Positions 39,497-50,103 are shown, counted from the stretch's first letter. The stretch is DNA of 64,000 bases from Gilliamella sp. Pas-s25 (GCF_009795885.1 NZ_WTEV01000009.1:46883-110882); one strand, 5' to 3'. Numbers and translations are program-made. The notes: generated by a model not told the origin, from the sequence alone.

Positions 39497-40176
39497 GTTT
39501 ATTTGTAAAAATAGCAGCTCATTTAATGGAGCAAATTAAAGCAGGACAATATGGCGTAGGTTCAGAATTACCCCCAGAAGGAAAATTACAAAAAGATTAT
39601 GATGTAAGTAGAACAACTATTCGAAAAGCAATTGATCTATTAGTTAATAAAAATTTGGTTGTTAGGAAAAAAGGCGTTGGTTTATTCGTTGCACCAACTC
39701 TTTCTACTCAAACGATTCTAAAAATGACAGGCATTATTAAACCTCATATTTATGGAAACCATAAGAAAGTTATTAAAGAATCTTACCTAAGGCAAGCAGG
39801 AAACTATTATAGTCAATTATTAAAAATAAAGCCTACTGAACTCATGTATTACATTAGCTTTTTAGAGGTCTCTGAAAAAAATGTAGTAAAAGAAATTTTT
39901 TTATTGCCTCTTAGCTATTTTCCTGACTTTCAAGTTTCCATAATAAAAGTTTTATCACCGCTCGAAATTACTAATTCAGGAAAGAGAAAAGTAGATAAAT
40001 TAGAACAAGATTTGCAGTTAACTGCAGCCAATGCTGAATTAGCCAAACAGTTACAGTGCAAAATAAATGATCCATTATTTAAAATTTCTAATCACTATTT
40101 TGATATTAATAGCGAACCAATTGCCATTGAATATAAGTTTGCTTGCAATACTAAATATGTGGTCGATTTCACCTAG
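39493..40176 (+). CDS. GntR/HutC-family transcription regulator (second of two)
   Basis: This second regulator of the same family has 227 residues. Its helix-turn-helix reads LPPEGKLQKDYDVSRTTIRK, and the C-terminal UTRA-like domain ends EPIAIEYKFACNTKYVVDF. It is coupled to the gene before it by a four-base overlap and lies 11 bases before the EIIB gene, so it belongs to the same transcript. Two different GntR proteins in one sugar operon could form hetero-oligomers or sense two substrates. Confidence 0.85.
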   Translation: MSLFVKIAAHLMEQIKAGQYGVGSELPPEGKLQKDYDVSRTTIRKAIDLLVNKNLVVRKKGVGLFVAPTLSTQTILKMTGIIKPHIYGNHKKVIKESYLRQAGNYYSQLLKIKPTELMYYISFLEVSEKNVVKEIFLLPLSYFPDFQVSIIKVLSPLEITNSGKRKVDKLEQDLQLTAANAELAKQLQCKINDPLFKISNHYFDINSEPIAIEYKFACNTKYVVDFT

Positions 40177-40187
40177 GAGGTACACCA

Positions 40188-40655
40188 ATGATTAAATTAT
40201 TACGTGTTGATCATCGCTTATTACATGGTCAAGTTGTTGTTTCATGGTTCAAAAATGTTGGAGCAAATACTATTTTAGTTGCCAACGATATTGTTGCAAG
40301 TGATGAATTACGTAAGTCTGCCATTCGTTTAGCTAAGCCTGATGATGCAAAATTAGTGATGAAATCAATAGATGACAGCATTGAAGCTATTAATTCAGGT
40401 ATAACCGACAAATATCAAATGCTAATTGTTGTTGAATCTGTTGCTGACGCTGAAAAACTAATACGAAACACTCAAGATAAAATAGTAAGTCTTAATTTAG
40501 GTGGAACTAAGCCTCGAGAAGGAACCAAAAATTATTCTAAAACTATTAATCTAACCGATCTAGAAGCAGATTTATTAACAGGATTACAACAAGATGGAGT
40601 TGATGTCTACATTCAACAAGTTCCAAATGAATTAAAGCAAAAATTTGAAAAATAG
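40188..40655 (+). CDS. gfrB: PTS mannose-family EIIB component
   Basis: This cytoplasmic phosphoryl-transfer subunit has 155 residues. The active-site histidine is His14 in RVDHRLLHGQVVVSW, the signature of mannose/sorbose-family IIB. AGGAGGT stands before the ATG. The operon order is IIB-IIC-IID-SIS-SIS-IIA. The gene name follows the Salmonella glucoselysine/fructoselysine system because of the deglycase genes; the transported substrate is inferred. Confidence 0.85.
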   Translation: MIKLLRVDHRLLHGQVVVSWFKNVGANTILVANDIVASDELRKSAIRLAKPDDAKLVMKSIDDSIEAINSGITDKYQMLIVVESVADAEKLIRNTQDKIVSLNLGGTKPREGTKNYSKTINLTDLEADLLTGLQQDGVDVYIQQVPNELKQKFEK

Positions 40656-40672
40656 TTTAGAGGATACATAAA

Positions 40673-41509
40673 ATGAGTATCGAATTAACAGCCATTTTTT
40701 TAGCTTTGATTGCGATGTTAGCAAACGGTGAATATTTTTTAGGTTCATCAATGTTATCAAGACCATTAGTGACTTGTACCTTAGCTGGTTTAGTCATGGG
40801 GGACATCACACAAGGCATTATTATTGGGGCAACATTAGAATTAGCTTTTGTTGGATCGTTTTCTATTGGGGCATCTATTCCCCCTGAAATTATCTCAGGG
40901 AGTATTTTAGGTACCGCCTTTGCAATAGGTGCAGGTAAAAGTACGGAAATAGCTTTAACGCTAGGTATTCCGATTGCTTCATTTGTTTTATTAGTTAAAA
41001 ACTTATGCTTTCTTTTTATCCTTCCTTATTTTGTTCATAAAGCCGATCAATACGCATGTGAAGGTAATGGTAAAGGAATGGATCGAATGAATCTATTAGG
41101 TGGATTCTTTTCTGTTAATCTTCCAATTGGTTTAGTTGTAGGATTATCTTATCTATTTGGCAGTTCTGCTATCAATGACTTATTAGAAATGATTCCTAAA
41201 TTTATTATAGATGGTTTAGGTATAGCAACAGGATTATTACCTGCGTTTGGCTTTGCTATGTTAATGAAAATAATGATAAAAAAAACCAATGCAACATTCT
41301 TTGTTCTTGGTTTTGCTTTGGCTGTTTATATGAAAGTGCCTGTTACTGGAGTGGCCATCTTCGGTGCGTGTATTGCTCTAATTTTGACAGGTTATTCCGC
41401 ATTTAATGGAAAAAAAGACGTAATAGAGGATGGTAATCAAAGGTTAAATAATAATACTGGCGACACTTTAGGTATACAGGAGATCAATTATGAAAATGAA
41501 GAATTCTAA
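40673..41509 (+). CDS. gfrC: PTS mannose-family EIIC component
   Basis: This membrane subunit of the transporter has 278 residues and about eight hydrophobic segments. It contains the family phrase IIGATLELAFVGSFSIGASIPPE near residue 60 and a charged C-terminal tail. It lies 17 bases after EIIB. Its last 20 bases overlap the EIID start, where AGGAGA lies within the EIIC reading frame. Confidence 0.86.
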   Translation: MSIELTAIFLALIAMLANGEYFLGSSMLSRPLVTCTLAGLVMGDITQGIIIGATLELAFVGSFSIGASIPPEIISGSILGTAFAIGAGKSTEIALTLGIPIASFVLLVKNLCFLFILPYFVHKADQYACEGNGKGMDRMNLLGGFFSVNLPIGLVVGLSYLFGSSAINDLLEMIPKFIIDGLGIATGLLPAFGFAMLMKIMIKKTNATFFVLGFALAVYMKVPVTGVAIFGACIALILTGYSAFNGKKDVIEDGNQRLNNNTGDTLGIQEINYENEEF

Positions 41510-42311
41510 ATTAATAACCAATAAAGAATTAACAAGGACGTTCTGGCGATCTTTTACTGCTGAGTGGTCATGGAATTATGAACGACAAATGAACTTAGGT
41601 TATTCCTATGCTATGCGTCCTGCTTTAGATAAAATTTACAGCAATAACAAAGAAGAATTAACTGATGCTTATCAACGGCATTTAGAATTCTACAATATTA
41701 CACCATGGTTAATCACTTTTCCTTTAGGAATTTCTATTGCTATGGAAGAACAAAATGCGACAGATAGTAATTTTGATAAAAGCTCTGTTAATGACGTCAA
41801 AATAGCGTTAATGGGACCATTAAGTGGTTTAGGTGATTCATTTTTCTGGGGAACACTACGTGTTATAGCGACCGGAATAGGTACTTCTTTAGCACTTGAA
41901 GGTAATATTTTAGGTCCTCTTTTATTTTTATTAATTTTTAATATTCCTGCAATGTTAGTACGTTATTTTGGTTTATTAATCGGATATAACATTGGGGCAT
42001 CGTTTATTGAAAAAGTTCAAAAGACTGGACTAATGGATAAATTATCCTATGGCGCATCAGTTTTGGGACTTTGTGTGGTTGGGGCTATGGTTGCCACCAT
42101 GGTGACATTAAATATGCCATTAAAATTAGGTTCGGGCACAAACGCTTCATCTTTACAAGATATTTTTGATGGTGTTATGCCACAAATCTTACCTTTACTT
42201 TTTACACTATTTATCTTTGTGTTAGTCAAAAAAGGGATTAAAGCCCACTGGATTCTCTTATTAATTGCTGCTATTGGTATTTTTGGTGCTTGGAGTGGAT
42301 TATTAGGCTAG
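41490..42311 (+). CDS. gfrD: PTS mannose-family EIID component
   Basis: This is the second membrane subunit, with 273 residues. Family features are ELTRTFWRSFTAEWSWNYER at the N terminus, YAMRPALDKIY, and VKIALMGPLSGLGDSFFWGT in the middle, with hydrophobic segments in the C-terminal half. It begins inside the EIIC gene and is followed by the first SIS-domain gene after 12 bases. Confidence 0.86.
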   Translation: MKMKNSKLITNKELTRTFWRSFTAEWSWNYERQMNLGYSYAMRPALDKIYSNNKEELTDAYQRHLEFYNITPWLITFPLGISIAMEEQNATDSNFDKSSVNDVKIALMGPLSGLGDSFFWGTLRVIATGIGTSLALEGNILGPLLFLLIFNIPAMLVRYFGLLIGYNIGASFIEKVQKTGLMDKLSYGASVLGLCVVGAMVATMVTLNMPLKLGSGTNASSLQDIFDGVMPQILPLLFTLFIFVLVKKGIKAHWILLLIAAIGIFGAWSGLLG

Positions 42312-42323
42312 TAAGGAGAAAAA

Positions 42324-43409
42324 ATGAAAAGTATCGCAGATTATGTCGCATTAGAACCTGAATATTATCAAAATATTTTAAATAACCATCAAACATTATT
42401 TGGCAATACCATTGATTTAAGTAAAGTTAAACAACTTAACGCAATTGTTATATTTGCAACAGGTTCAAGTGCTAATGCCGCTTATGGTGCAAGACCTTTA
42501 ATGAGCAAATTATTAAAGGTACCTGTCTATATTGAAGATCCATCAATGGCAGCCAATTACTTACACTATGGTGATCTTAATACCTTGTATCTTGCTATTT
42601 CACAAGGAGGAGAAAGCTACTCAACTATTCACTTGGTTGAACAATTTGTTCATAACAATCAAACTATTTACACACTTACCAGTAATTCACAAAGCCCATT
42701 ATATCAGGTAAGCAACCATGTGTTATCTATGGGAATGCCTGTTGAAGAAATGCCTTATGTAAGTGCTGGTTATAGTGTAACGATTCTCGATTTAATATTA
42801 ATCACGTTAACTATTGGTCAAAAAATAGGGGAAATAAATCAAGAGCAATTTGAATTATATTTTAATCAGATACAAAAAATAACTCAGTCACTACCACAAA
42901 TCATTAAACAATCACAAGATTGGGTAAATCAAAATCAAGATCTTTTTTATCATTCTAAAAGAGTGATTTTGATTGGTTATGGTGCAACTTATGGTGTAGC
43001 TAGAGAAGGGGAGACCAAATTCACAGAAACAGTAAGAAATACTGCTTTTGGTAAAGAACTAGAAGAGTATATGCACGGTCCATACTTAGGTCTACATACG
43101 GATGATTGTATTATTTTTATCGAACCTCATGGGCGACTAGCACAACGAGCGGAATCTTTAAAAGAATTTTTAAAGCAGTATGTTCCCAACATTTCAACTA
43201 TTTATGCAAACACCACCAGTTGCTTCAACGCGAGGGATTTATGCCTAAATATTAAATGTGATGAATTGTTAACTTCGTTATTTATGACAATACCTATTCA
43301 CTTATTAAGTTATCAAGTATCACAATTAAAAGGACACAATCTTGAAAAATCAACATATCCAGAATTTGACCAAATAACTAAATCTAAAATTAAGAGGATT
43401 ATAAAATGA
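42324..43409 (+). CDS. gfrE: SIS-domain deglycase, glucoselysine-6-phosphate deglycase-like
   Basis: This is a 361-residue sugar isomerase-type protein with two SIS domains, similar to the isomerase half of GlmS. The first domain has IVIFATGSSANAAYGARPLM and AISQGGESYST; the second has VILIGYGATYGVAREGETKF and the GlmS-like FGKELEEYMHGPYLGL. In gfr operons this position holds the enzyme that splits glucoselysine-6-phosphate. Substrate is inferred from context. It overlaps the next gene by four bases. Confidence 0.72.
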   Translation: MKSIADYVALEPEYYQNILNNHQTLFGNTIDLSKVKQLNAIVIFATGSSANAAYGARPLMSKLLKVPVYIEDPSMAANYLHYGDLNTLYLAISQGGESYSTIHLVEQFVHNNQTIYTLTSNSQSPLYQVSNHVLSMGMPVEEMPYVSAGYSVTILDLILITLTIGQKIGEINQEQFELYFNQIQKITQSLPQIIKQSQDWVNQNQDLFYHSKRVILIGYGATYGVAREGETKFTETVRNTAFGKELEEYMHGPYLGLHTDDCIIFIEPHGRLAQRAESLKEFLKQYVPNISTIYANTTSCFNARDLCLNIKCDELLTSLFMTIPIHLLSYQVSQLKGHNLEKSTYPEFDQITKSKIKRIIK

Positions 43410-44404
43410 GAAAATTTGATGAACAAAAAGAACTAGACAGCATGAATGGCGCATTAGCTTTACGTCCAAAAATCAATCAATTTATCGATCAAATCCACAA
43501 ACGTGGTTATAGCAATGTTTGTTGGTTGGGTATTGGTGGTACTTATGCATCTTCAATGCAAGCTGTTGTACACATGAAAGAAAAATCAGCTATTGAAACT
43601 TTTATTCAACATGCAGCTGAATACTTAGTAACAGGTAATAAGAGAATTACTAAAGATACATTGATTATTATTTCATCTGTTACGGGCTCAACCCAAGAGG
43701 TAGTTCAAGCTATCGATAAGATTCAAAAACAAGTCGGCGCTACAGTTTTAGCTTTTTTGGATAAAGCTGATTCCCCATTAGGTAAAATGGCTGATCATGT
43801 TATCTCTTACCCAATGAATGAGCAATTAAAATTCTTTATGGCTGCTGATCGTTTAATGTTTTTAGCTGATGAGTTTTCTGATTATGATGAATTTTATCAA
43901 CAAATGGATCAACATTTTGCAAAAAATATCGTCGCTGTAGCCAAAAAAGCTGATAAATTTGGACAAGAAGTTGCTGAAAAACATCATAATGATGCGATGC
44001 ATTATTTTGTGGGAGCAGGAAATCAATGGGGGGCGACTTATTCACATGCAATGTGTTATTGGGAAGAACAACATTGGTTACGCTCAAAATCCATTGAATC
44101 AGCCGAATTTTTCCATGGTACTTTAGAAGTTATCGATCGTGATACCGCAGTTACTGTTTATGTTGGTGAAGATACTCAGCGCCCATTAAGTGAAAGGGTT
44201 GCAAGGTTTTTACCTCAAATTTGTGGGAATTACACCATTATTGATACTAAAGACTACGAATTACCAGGTATATCAGAAAAATATCGTGGCAATCTTTCTC
44301 CATTTGTTTTTCGAGCTATTAATAATCGTATTGATGCATATGTTGAGCATTTAAATCGTCATCCAATGACGATTCGCCGTTATTATCGTTGCTTGGATTA
44401 TTAA
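43406..44404 (+). CDS. gfrF: SIS-domain deglycase, fructoselysine-6-phosphate deglycase (FrlB/GfrF-like)
   Basis: The 332-residue protein splits a phosphorylated Amadori sugar-amine into glucose-6-phosphate and the amine. It shares with E. coli FrlB the segments SIESAEFFHGTLEVI (FrlB: IESGEFRHGPLEIV) and the C terminus RRYYRCLDY (FrlB: RRYYGGLVEY), along with LGIGGTYASSMQ and SSVTGSTQEVVQAI in the first SIS domain. The match identifies the family well; the exact amine (lysine or other) is inferred. Confidence 0.82.
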   Translation: MRKFDEQKELDSMNGALALRPKINQFIDQIHKRGYSNVCWLGIGGTYASSMQAVVHMKEKSAIETFIQHAAEYLVTGNKRITKDTLIIISSVTGSTQEVVQAIDKIQKQVGATVLAFLDKADSPLGKMADHVISYPMNEQLKFFMAADRLMFLADEFSDYDEFYQQMDQHFAKNIVAVAKKADKFGQEVAEKHHNDAMHYFVGAGNQWGATYSHAMCYWEEQHWLRSKSIESAEFFHGTLEVIDRDTAVTVYVGEDTQRPLSERVARFLPQICGNYTIIDTKDYELPGISEKYRGNLSPFVFRAINNRIDAYVEHLNRHPMTIRRYYRCLDY

Positions 44405-44418
44405 GGAGTGCAATAGCA

Positions 44419-44853
44419 ATGATTGCAGTATTAGTAAGTACTCATGGATCTACAGCTAATAGCATGATTGAAACAGCTGAAATGATTTGTGGTAAACAAT
44501 CTCAATGTGAGGCAGTGCCTTTTCTAATGGGGCAATCTTTAGATGATTTTCAACAGCAGATTGAGCAGAAGTTAGAAGAGTTAACACGTGAAAGTTCTAA
44601 TGTTTTATGTTTTGTTGATTTAAAAGGAGGAACACCATTTAACTCACTGGCCAAATTGGTGGTGAATTACCCCAGTATTAACATTGTCACTGGTGTAAAT
44701 ATTCCAATGTTATTAACAACCTTTATGCTAAGAGATGATGAAAAAAATTTAAATAATCTATTACCCCAAATAATTGAAGCGTCAGTACAAGGCATTGAAC
44801 AGTATAATATGGTTTCAATCACTGATCATAAAAGCCAAAATGAGGAATTTTAA
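44419..44853 (+). CDS. gfrA: PTS mannose-family EIIA component
   Basis: This cytoplasmic subunit passes phosphate from HPr to EIIB. The active-site histidine is His9 in MIAVLVSTHGSTANSMIETA, and FVDLKGGTPFNSLAKL is the second family motif. ATG 44419 is chosen because AAGGAGTG ends ten bases ahead; an earlier in-frame start overlaps the upstream gene. The resulting 144 residues match the family. It is the last gene of the operon, followed by a strong terminator. Confidence 0.87.
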   Translation: MIAVLVSTHGSTANSMIETAEMICGKQSQCEAVPFLMGQSLDDFQQQIEQKLEELTRESSNVLCFVDLKGGTPFNSLAKLVVNYPSINIVTGVNIPMLLTTFMLRDDEKNLNNLLPQIIEASVQGIEQYNMVSITDHKSQNEEF

Positions 44854-44899
44854 GCATGCTATTCTTCGTCTATCGTGTTTAATTAATCCTTTTGAATTA

Positions 44900-44937
44900 G
44901 GTAATTTTGTTGTCTAGAAAACAAAATTACCTTTTTT
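44900..44937 (+). terminator. Strong intrinsic terminator of the PTS operon
   Basis: GGTAATTTTGTT (44900-44911) pairs perfectly with AACAAAATTACC (44920-44931), with six T residues immediately after. This is a textbook rho-independent terminator. Confidence 0.92.
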
Positions 44938-44940
44938 AAA

Positions 44941-45203
44941 ATGAGTCGAACAGAAAACTGCTTTGATAATGCGGTCGTTGAAATTTTTTTTCACACACTT
45001 AAAACCCATATTATTCATAGTTGTTACTATAAAACAAGGAAGTTGGCTAATAAAGCACTATTTAAAGATATTGAAATTTATTAGAACCGTATTCGTCGTC
45101 ATTCAGCCAACGGCTGGATATATCCTGAACAATACGAACAACAATATTACTGAAACGGCAAAATGATAGAGGTGGGCACTGTCTAATATTTTGGCGAGGA
45201 TCA
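44941..45203 (+). pseudogene. Relic of IS3-family transposase with terminal repeat
   Basis: One frame from 44941 reads MSRTENCFDNAVVEIFFHTL and later NRIRRHSANGWIYPEQYEQQ, the C-terminal catalytic region of IS3-family transposases (CFDNA..E..FHTLK, then RxHS). A TAG interrupts it at IEIY*NR. The 5' part is missing; the segment starts just after the PTS terminator. It ends with ACTGTCTAATATTTTGGCGA and GGATCA, the same terminal repeat as at 27.8 kb and 63.9 kb. Confidence 0.85.
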
Positions 45204-45266
45204 AATTGCATATATTTATTTTGTAGTTATTTGGTAAATAATAGATAGTGAAAAGGATTTATAAAA

Positions 45267-45292
45267 AAACCACTCGCACGACCGAGTGGTTT
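45267..45292 (-). terminator. groEL terminator
   Basis: AAACCACTCG (45267-45276) pairs with CGAGTGGTTT (45283-45292) around a 6-base loop. In the leftward direction the stem is followed by TTTTTATAAATCC. It lies 35 bases after the groEL stop. Confidence 0.85.
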
Positions 45293-45327
45293 ATATTGAT
45301 AAATTAATTTTATACTGACGAAATAAA

Positions 45328-47007
<1,680 letters not shown>

Positions 47008-47030
47008 CTATAAGTTTAATTATTTGCTGG

Positions 47031-47324
47031 TTATGCTTGAACAATAGCTAGAATATCGCTTTCTGATAAGATAAGCACTTCTTCATTATCGATTTTTTCT
47101 GTTTTAACGCCATATCCTTCATTAAAAATTACGATATCACCAACTTTAACATCTAACGGCTGAACTTGGCCATTTTCTAAAATGCGACCATTACCAACAG
47201 CTAAAACTTCACCACGTGTTGATTTACCAGCTGCTGAACCAGTTAAAACAATACCACCAGCTGATTTTGATTCTACTTCTTTGCGTTTAATGATCACACG
47301 ATCATGCAATGGACGAATTTTCAT
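47031..47324 (-). CDS. groES: Co-chaperonin GroES
   Basis: This is the lid of the GroEL cavity, 97 residues: [20 protein letters not shown], the mobile loop [20 protein letters not shown], and [26 protein letters not shown] precedes the start. A near-perfect heat-shock promoter lies about 85 bases upstream. Confidence 0.98.
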   Translation of the reverse strand: MKIRPLHDRVIIKRKEVESKSAGGIVLTGSAAGKSTRGEVLAVGNGRILENGQVQPLDVKVGDIVIFNEGYGVKTEKIDNEEVLILSESDILAIVQA

Positions 47325-47408
47325 TAGTTATCTCCTAGCACTAATTTTTAAATAGACAATTATTAAAAATAAATCATAAAATTACGATTTTATAATATAG
47401 TCCACTTT

Positions 47409-47436
47409 ACATGGGGACTATTTTAAAATCTTCAAG
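47409..47436 (-). promoter_or_regulatory. Sigma-32 promoter of groESL
   Basis: On the minus strand CTTGAA (47436-47431), a 14-base spacer and CCCCATGT (47416-47409) match the RpoH consensus (CTTGAA, CCCCATNT) at every defined position. Confidence 0.88.
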
Positions 47437-47468
47437 AGAAAAAAATAAAAAAAATTCTAATTGATTAT

Positions 47469-47906
47469 TTATTCATCATCTTTACGTTTAAACTCTCCCT
47501 CAATAATATCCTCATTTTGGTAACGTGTTTGTGATGATGCAAATGTTGATTTAATCGGCATTTTTCTAACAATAAATTTAACAATATGTTCTTGAACATT
47601 GGGTATTAATAAAATTGCACCTAAGATATCCGTCAAAAAACCAGGGATAAGCAATAAAAAACCAGCAAAAAGCAAGGCTACACTTTTAATGATTTCATTT
47701 TTAGGACTTTGCTTATTTGCTATTTTTTGTTGCATAATACTAAAATTTTTCAAGCCTTGAGATTTAACTAATGAAAAACCAAGAATAGACGTTGCAATAA
47801 TACAAATTAAAGCAAGGAAAACCCCCATTGTATTTGCAACTGTTATGAAAAAGCTAACCTCAAAATAAACATAAATAAAAAAAATTATAAAACCAATAAA
47901 TCGCAT
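47469..47906 (-). CDS. fxsA: FxsA-family membrane protein
   Basis: The small inner-membrane protein has 145 residues. It shows the FxsA pattern: RFIGFIIFFIYVYFEVSFFI, ILGFSLVKSQGLKNF, and AGFLLLIPGFLTDILGAILL, followed by a charged tail ending EFKRKDDE. In E. coli overproduction of FxsA (YjeG) lessens F-plasmid exclusion of phage T7. It stands upstream of groES in the same direction, an order also seen in enterobacteria. Confidence 0.92.
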   Translation of the reverse strand: MRFIGFIIFFIYVYFEVSFFITVANTMGVFLALICIIATSILGFSLVKSQGLKNFSIMQQKIANKQSPKNEIIKSVALLFAGFLLLIPGFLTDILGAILLIPNVQEHIVKFIVRKMPIKSTFASSQTRYQNEDIIEGEFKRKDDE

Positions 47907-48022
47907 ATAACAATTCCTATAAGCATAGAGATATATTATTAGAAACTAGCTATTAATATGAAGATGATTAGCTATTTTTCAACCAAATGATATATTTTTT
48001 TCAAAATATCTTACAAAAGGGA

Positions 48023-48051
48023 TTGACTGATAATCACGAATCGTGTTTAAT
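48023..48051 (+). promoter_or_regulatory. Promoter of tRNA-Phe
   Basis: TTGACT (48023-48028) and TTTAAT (48046-48051) are 17 bases apart and lie 14 bases before the tRNA. The spacer contains the palindrome CACGAATCGTG. Confidence 0.75.
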
Positions 48052-48065
48052 GTGCATCCATTGTT

Positions 48066-48141
48066 GCCCGGATAGCTCAGTCGGTAGAGCAGGGGATTGA
48101 AAATCCCCGTGTCCGTGGTTCGATTCCGCGTCCGGGCACCA
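48066..48141 (+). tRNA. pheV: tRNA-Phe (GAA)
   Basis: This is a 76-base cloverleaf with acceptor stem GCCCGGA/TCCGGGC, anticodon GAA in TTGAAAA, T loop TTCGATT and encoded CCA. Its 3' part (from 48119) is repeated at 63790, so it is the attachment site of the element to the right. The gene remains whole. Confidence 0.97.
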
Positions 48142-48183
48142 ATCACCAAATTCTAAGACCTGCTTCTAGCAGGTTTTTTTATG
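48119..48183 (+). repeat. Left attachment repeat of the integrative element
   Basis: These 65 bases are identical to 63790-63854. They cover the T loop and 3' end of tRNA-Phe, its CCA, and the tRNA terminator. Similarity continues with about six mismatches for a further 59 bases (to 48242; right copy to 63913). Confidence 0.92.
48158..48180 (+). terminator. tRNA-Phe terminator
   Basis: ACCTGC (48158-48163) pairs with GCAGGT (48169-48174), followed by six T residues. It lies inside the attachment repeat, so each copy of the site carries one. Confidence 0.85.
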
Positions 48184-48269
48184 TCTAAAGCCTTTTCAAA
48201 TAAACCTTTCACCTTGTTTCACTACTCAACCAAATTCAACTGAAATTACCCCAAATCAAGAGGAAAATA

Positions 48270-48289
48270 GGATACAAACCCGGATACAT
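48270..48289 (+). repeat. Left tandem GGATACA site (possible integrase arm site)
   Basis: GGATACAAACCCGGATACAT is a tandem pair of GGATACA/T units. A near copy lies at 63718-63737 near the other end of the element. An inverted GTATCC lies at 48308-48313. It is probably a binding site for the integrase or AlpA; this is inference. Confidence 0.55.
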
Positions 48290-48313
48290 TTGGTTCGATA
48301 ATGGCGTGTATCC

Positions 48314-48792
48314 ATAAAATGGCTTTAAAGCCTTTGTTTGCAAGGGTTATAGAGAATTGCTTGCCAAGTGATTATGTATTCATTATTTGTACTGTTACTT
48401 TCAATTAATACCGTTACTACTTTATTCTTTTTGTAAATATTTATTTACATTACGCTGGTTGTTTGATCATAAGATAATTATGCAGTATTCATCTCCACCC
48501 ATTCATATTCTGATGGATTGATCGTTTTATGAGAATAAGATTCTTACGTTAGCGTTTCACTATTTTACAAAGTCAAATATTAATTTTTATCGAATGTTTT
48601 CGATGTTTTATTGAGGTTAAAGACAAGATAAAAAAATAATCATTAAAGGTTAATTAATATTATTATATAAAAGAAAATTATTAGATAAATAACACCAATA
48701 ACCCTCTATCTGAGTAAACCATCAGTTACTAAAACAGTAAAAAAATAATCTTGCTCCTTATCAAATAACTCTAATTTGATAAGGGCAACTAA
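48314..48792. other. Non-coding left end of the element
   Basis: About 480 AT-rich bases lie between the putative arm site and the first gene of the element. I see no gene. The stretch may hold promoter or replication sequences. Confidence 0.4.
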
Positions 48793-49392
48793 ATGCAAAA
48801 TAAAAATTTTACTATTAATAAACAACTCAATGGTCAACTCATTGCACACCTAAATAAGCTACAAGATAGATACTCAAAAATTTTACCGATTCGAATCGAC
48901 ATTCATTATGCTAAAGATGATGAGTCCAATACTGATATTGAAACAACCAAAAAAGAAATAATGTACTTCCTCTATCAAGCTATGCAACTTGAACTTGATA
49001 TTGTAGGGTATGCTGTTGTTATGGAATTTAATCAGAATGAACATATCCATTTTCATTCTGTTTTTTATGTAAATGGTCAAAAAAGGCAAAAATACTATCC
49101 TATTTACGTTGCTCTGGAAAATGCATGGTATGAACTGACTAAAGGTTATTTATATGATTGTCAGCGGAATAATTATCATATTAATGGGCTAAGGGTGATA
49201 AATCATCACGATGATGAAGCATTTCGTTCTGTTTGTTATATGCTTAGTTATTTAGCTAAAACAGAACAGAAATCATTTTTTAAAGAGTGTTATAGTGATT
49301 GTCTATTTTTAAGTAAAGTCCCGCCTCCAAGTCATCGAGGAAAACCTAGAACACTTGGTCTAAATAAATTTTTAATTTCTTCTCCTATTTAA
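48793..49392 (+). CDS. Inovirus Gp2/YagK-YfjJ-like protein
   Basis: The 199-residue protein is of the YagK/YfjJ C-terminal type found in P4-like elements and filamentous-phage-like units, thought to act in replication. It shows YSKILPIRIDIHYAKD, the histidine motif NEHIHFHSVFYVNG, WYELTKGYLYDC, and a C-terminal SLVINHHDDE-like region (NHHDDEAF). The HxH motif resembles part of HUH nucleases, but the family's activity is not firmly known. AAGGG stands before the ATG. A paralogue follows. Confidence 0.72.
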   Translation: MQNKNFTINKQLNGQLIAHLNKLQDRYSKILPIRIDIHYAKDDESNTDIETTKKEIMYFLYQAMQLELDIVGYAVVMEFNQNEHIHFHSVFYVNGQKRQKYYPIYVALENAWYELTKGYLYDCQRNNYHINGLRVINHHDDEAFRSVCYMLSYLAKTEQKSFFKECYSDCLFLSKVPPPSHRGKPRTLGLNKFLISSPI

Positions 49393-49517
49393 TAACCCCA
49401 AAAAAACATTTCCTTCATTTTGGAAAATCACTATGAATCTTTAAAAGTATGTTTATACAAATAAGTCAACAAAACAGACTAATTGCTATAGATACAATTC
49501 ATATAAAGGAATAAAAA

Positions 49518-49988
49518 ATGGACAACCATTATGACCTAATACTAAATAAGCTAAAAGTTCATCATATATCGTTACTTACAAGTTATGGAAAGTTATATCC
49601 AGTCAGAATGGATTTTGCCTATCATGATGATGCCTATCAAAGACAATATGGAGTAGATGCATATATGGATATGTTAAATTTATCTGATTTAACATTACTT
49701 TCCAATCATATTGTTAGCATTGCTTGGGTAATGGCTTTTAATAAACAATGCGGCTTTTATTTTCCAACCATGTTGTACTTTAGCTCAGAACAATATGCAA
49801 ATTATAACGTTATTATGAATTCCGTTACCAATTTTTGGAAGAACGAAACTGATGGATATGGTATTAATGTTGAAAAAAAACTAACTCAGAATGCTTTATC
49901 TGAGTTAGCACAACTTTCGTGGAAGAAACATAATCCTCTTCATACTTTGTATATTAACAGCATGCATACTCTCAACCAAATTAATTGA
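49518..49988 (+). CDS. Divergent Gp2/YagK-like paralogue lacking the HxH motif
   Basis: The 156 residues align with the preceding protein: YGKLYPVRMDFAYHDD against YSKILPIRIDIHYAKD, and SIAWVMAFNKQCGFYFPTML against the same region of the other protein. The HIHFH motif is replaced by GFYFP, and the C-terminal part is shorter. It has AAAGGA before the ATG. It has probably lost the catalytic role and may be regulatory or decaying. A palindromic repeat lies right after its stop. Confidence 0.6.
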   Translation: MDNHYDLILNKLKVHHISLLTSYGKLYPVRMDFAYHDDAYQRQYGVDAYMDMLNLSDLTLLSNHIVSIAWVMAFNKQCGFYFPTMLYFSSEQYANYNVIMNSVTNFWKNETDGYGINVEKKLTQNALSELAQLSWKKHNPLHTLYINSMHTLNQIN

Positions 49989-50038
49989 TCGTTTATAACG
50001 ATCAATCAGATCCTAACTGATCGTTATAAACGATATGA
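49985..50038. repeat. Palindromic repeat, copy 1
   Basis: Arms ATCGTTTATAACGATCA (49988-50004) and TGATCGTTATAAACGAT (50018-50034) are fully complementary. Each arm is itself nearly palindromic (ATCGTT..AACGAT). It overlaps the stop of the preceding gene. A second copy is at 51927-51980. Confidence 0.8.
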
Positions 50039-50103
50039 CAGAGCACAATATATTTCTAATAATAATGACGTATTTTTATTCAATAATAATTTAAGGAGAT
50101 AAA

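Noticed and set aside
44963..45166. 67-codon frame in the IS relic
   Set aside because: It is out of frame with the transposase text and has no ribosome site.
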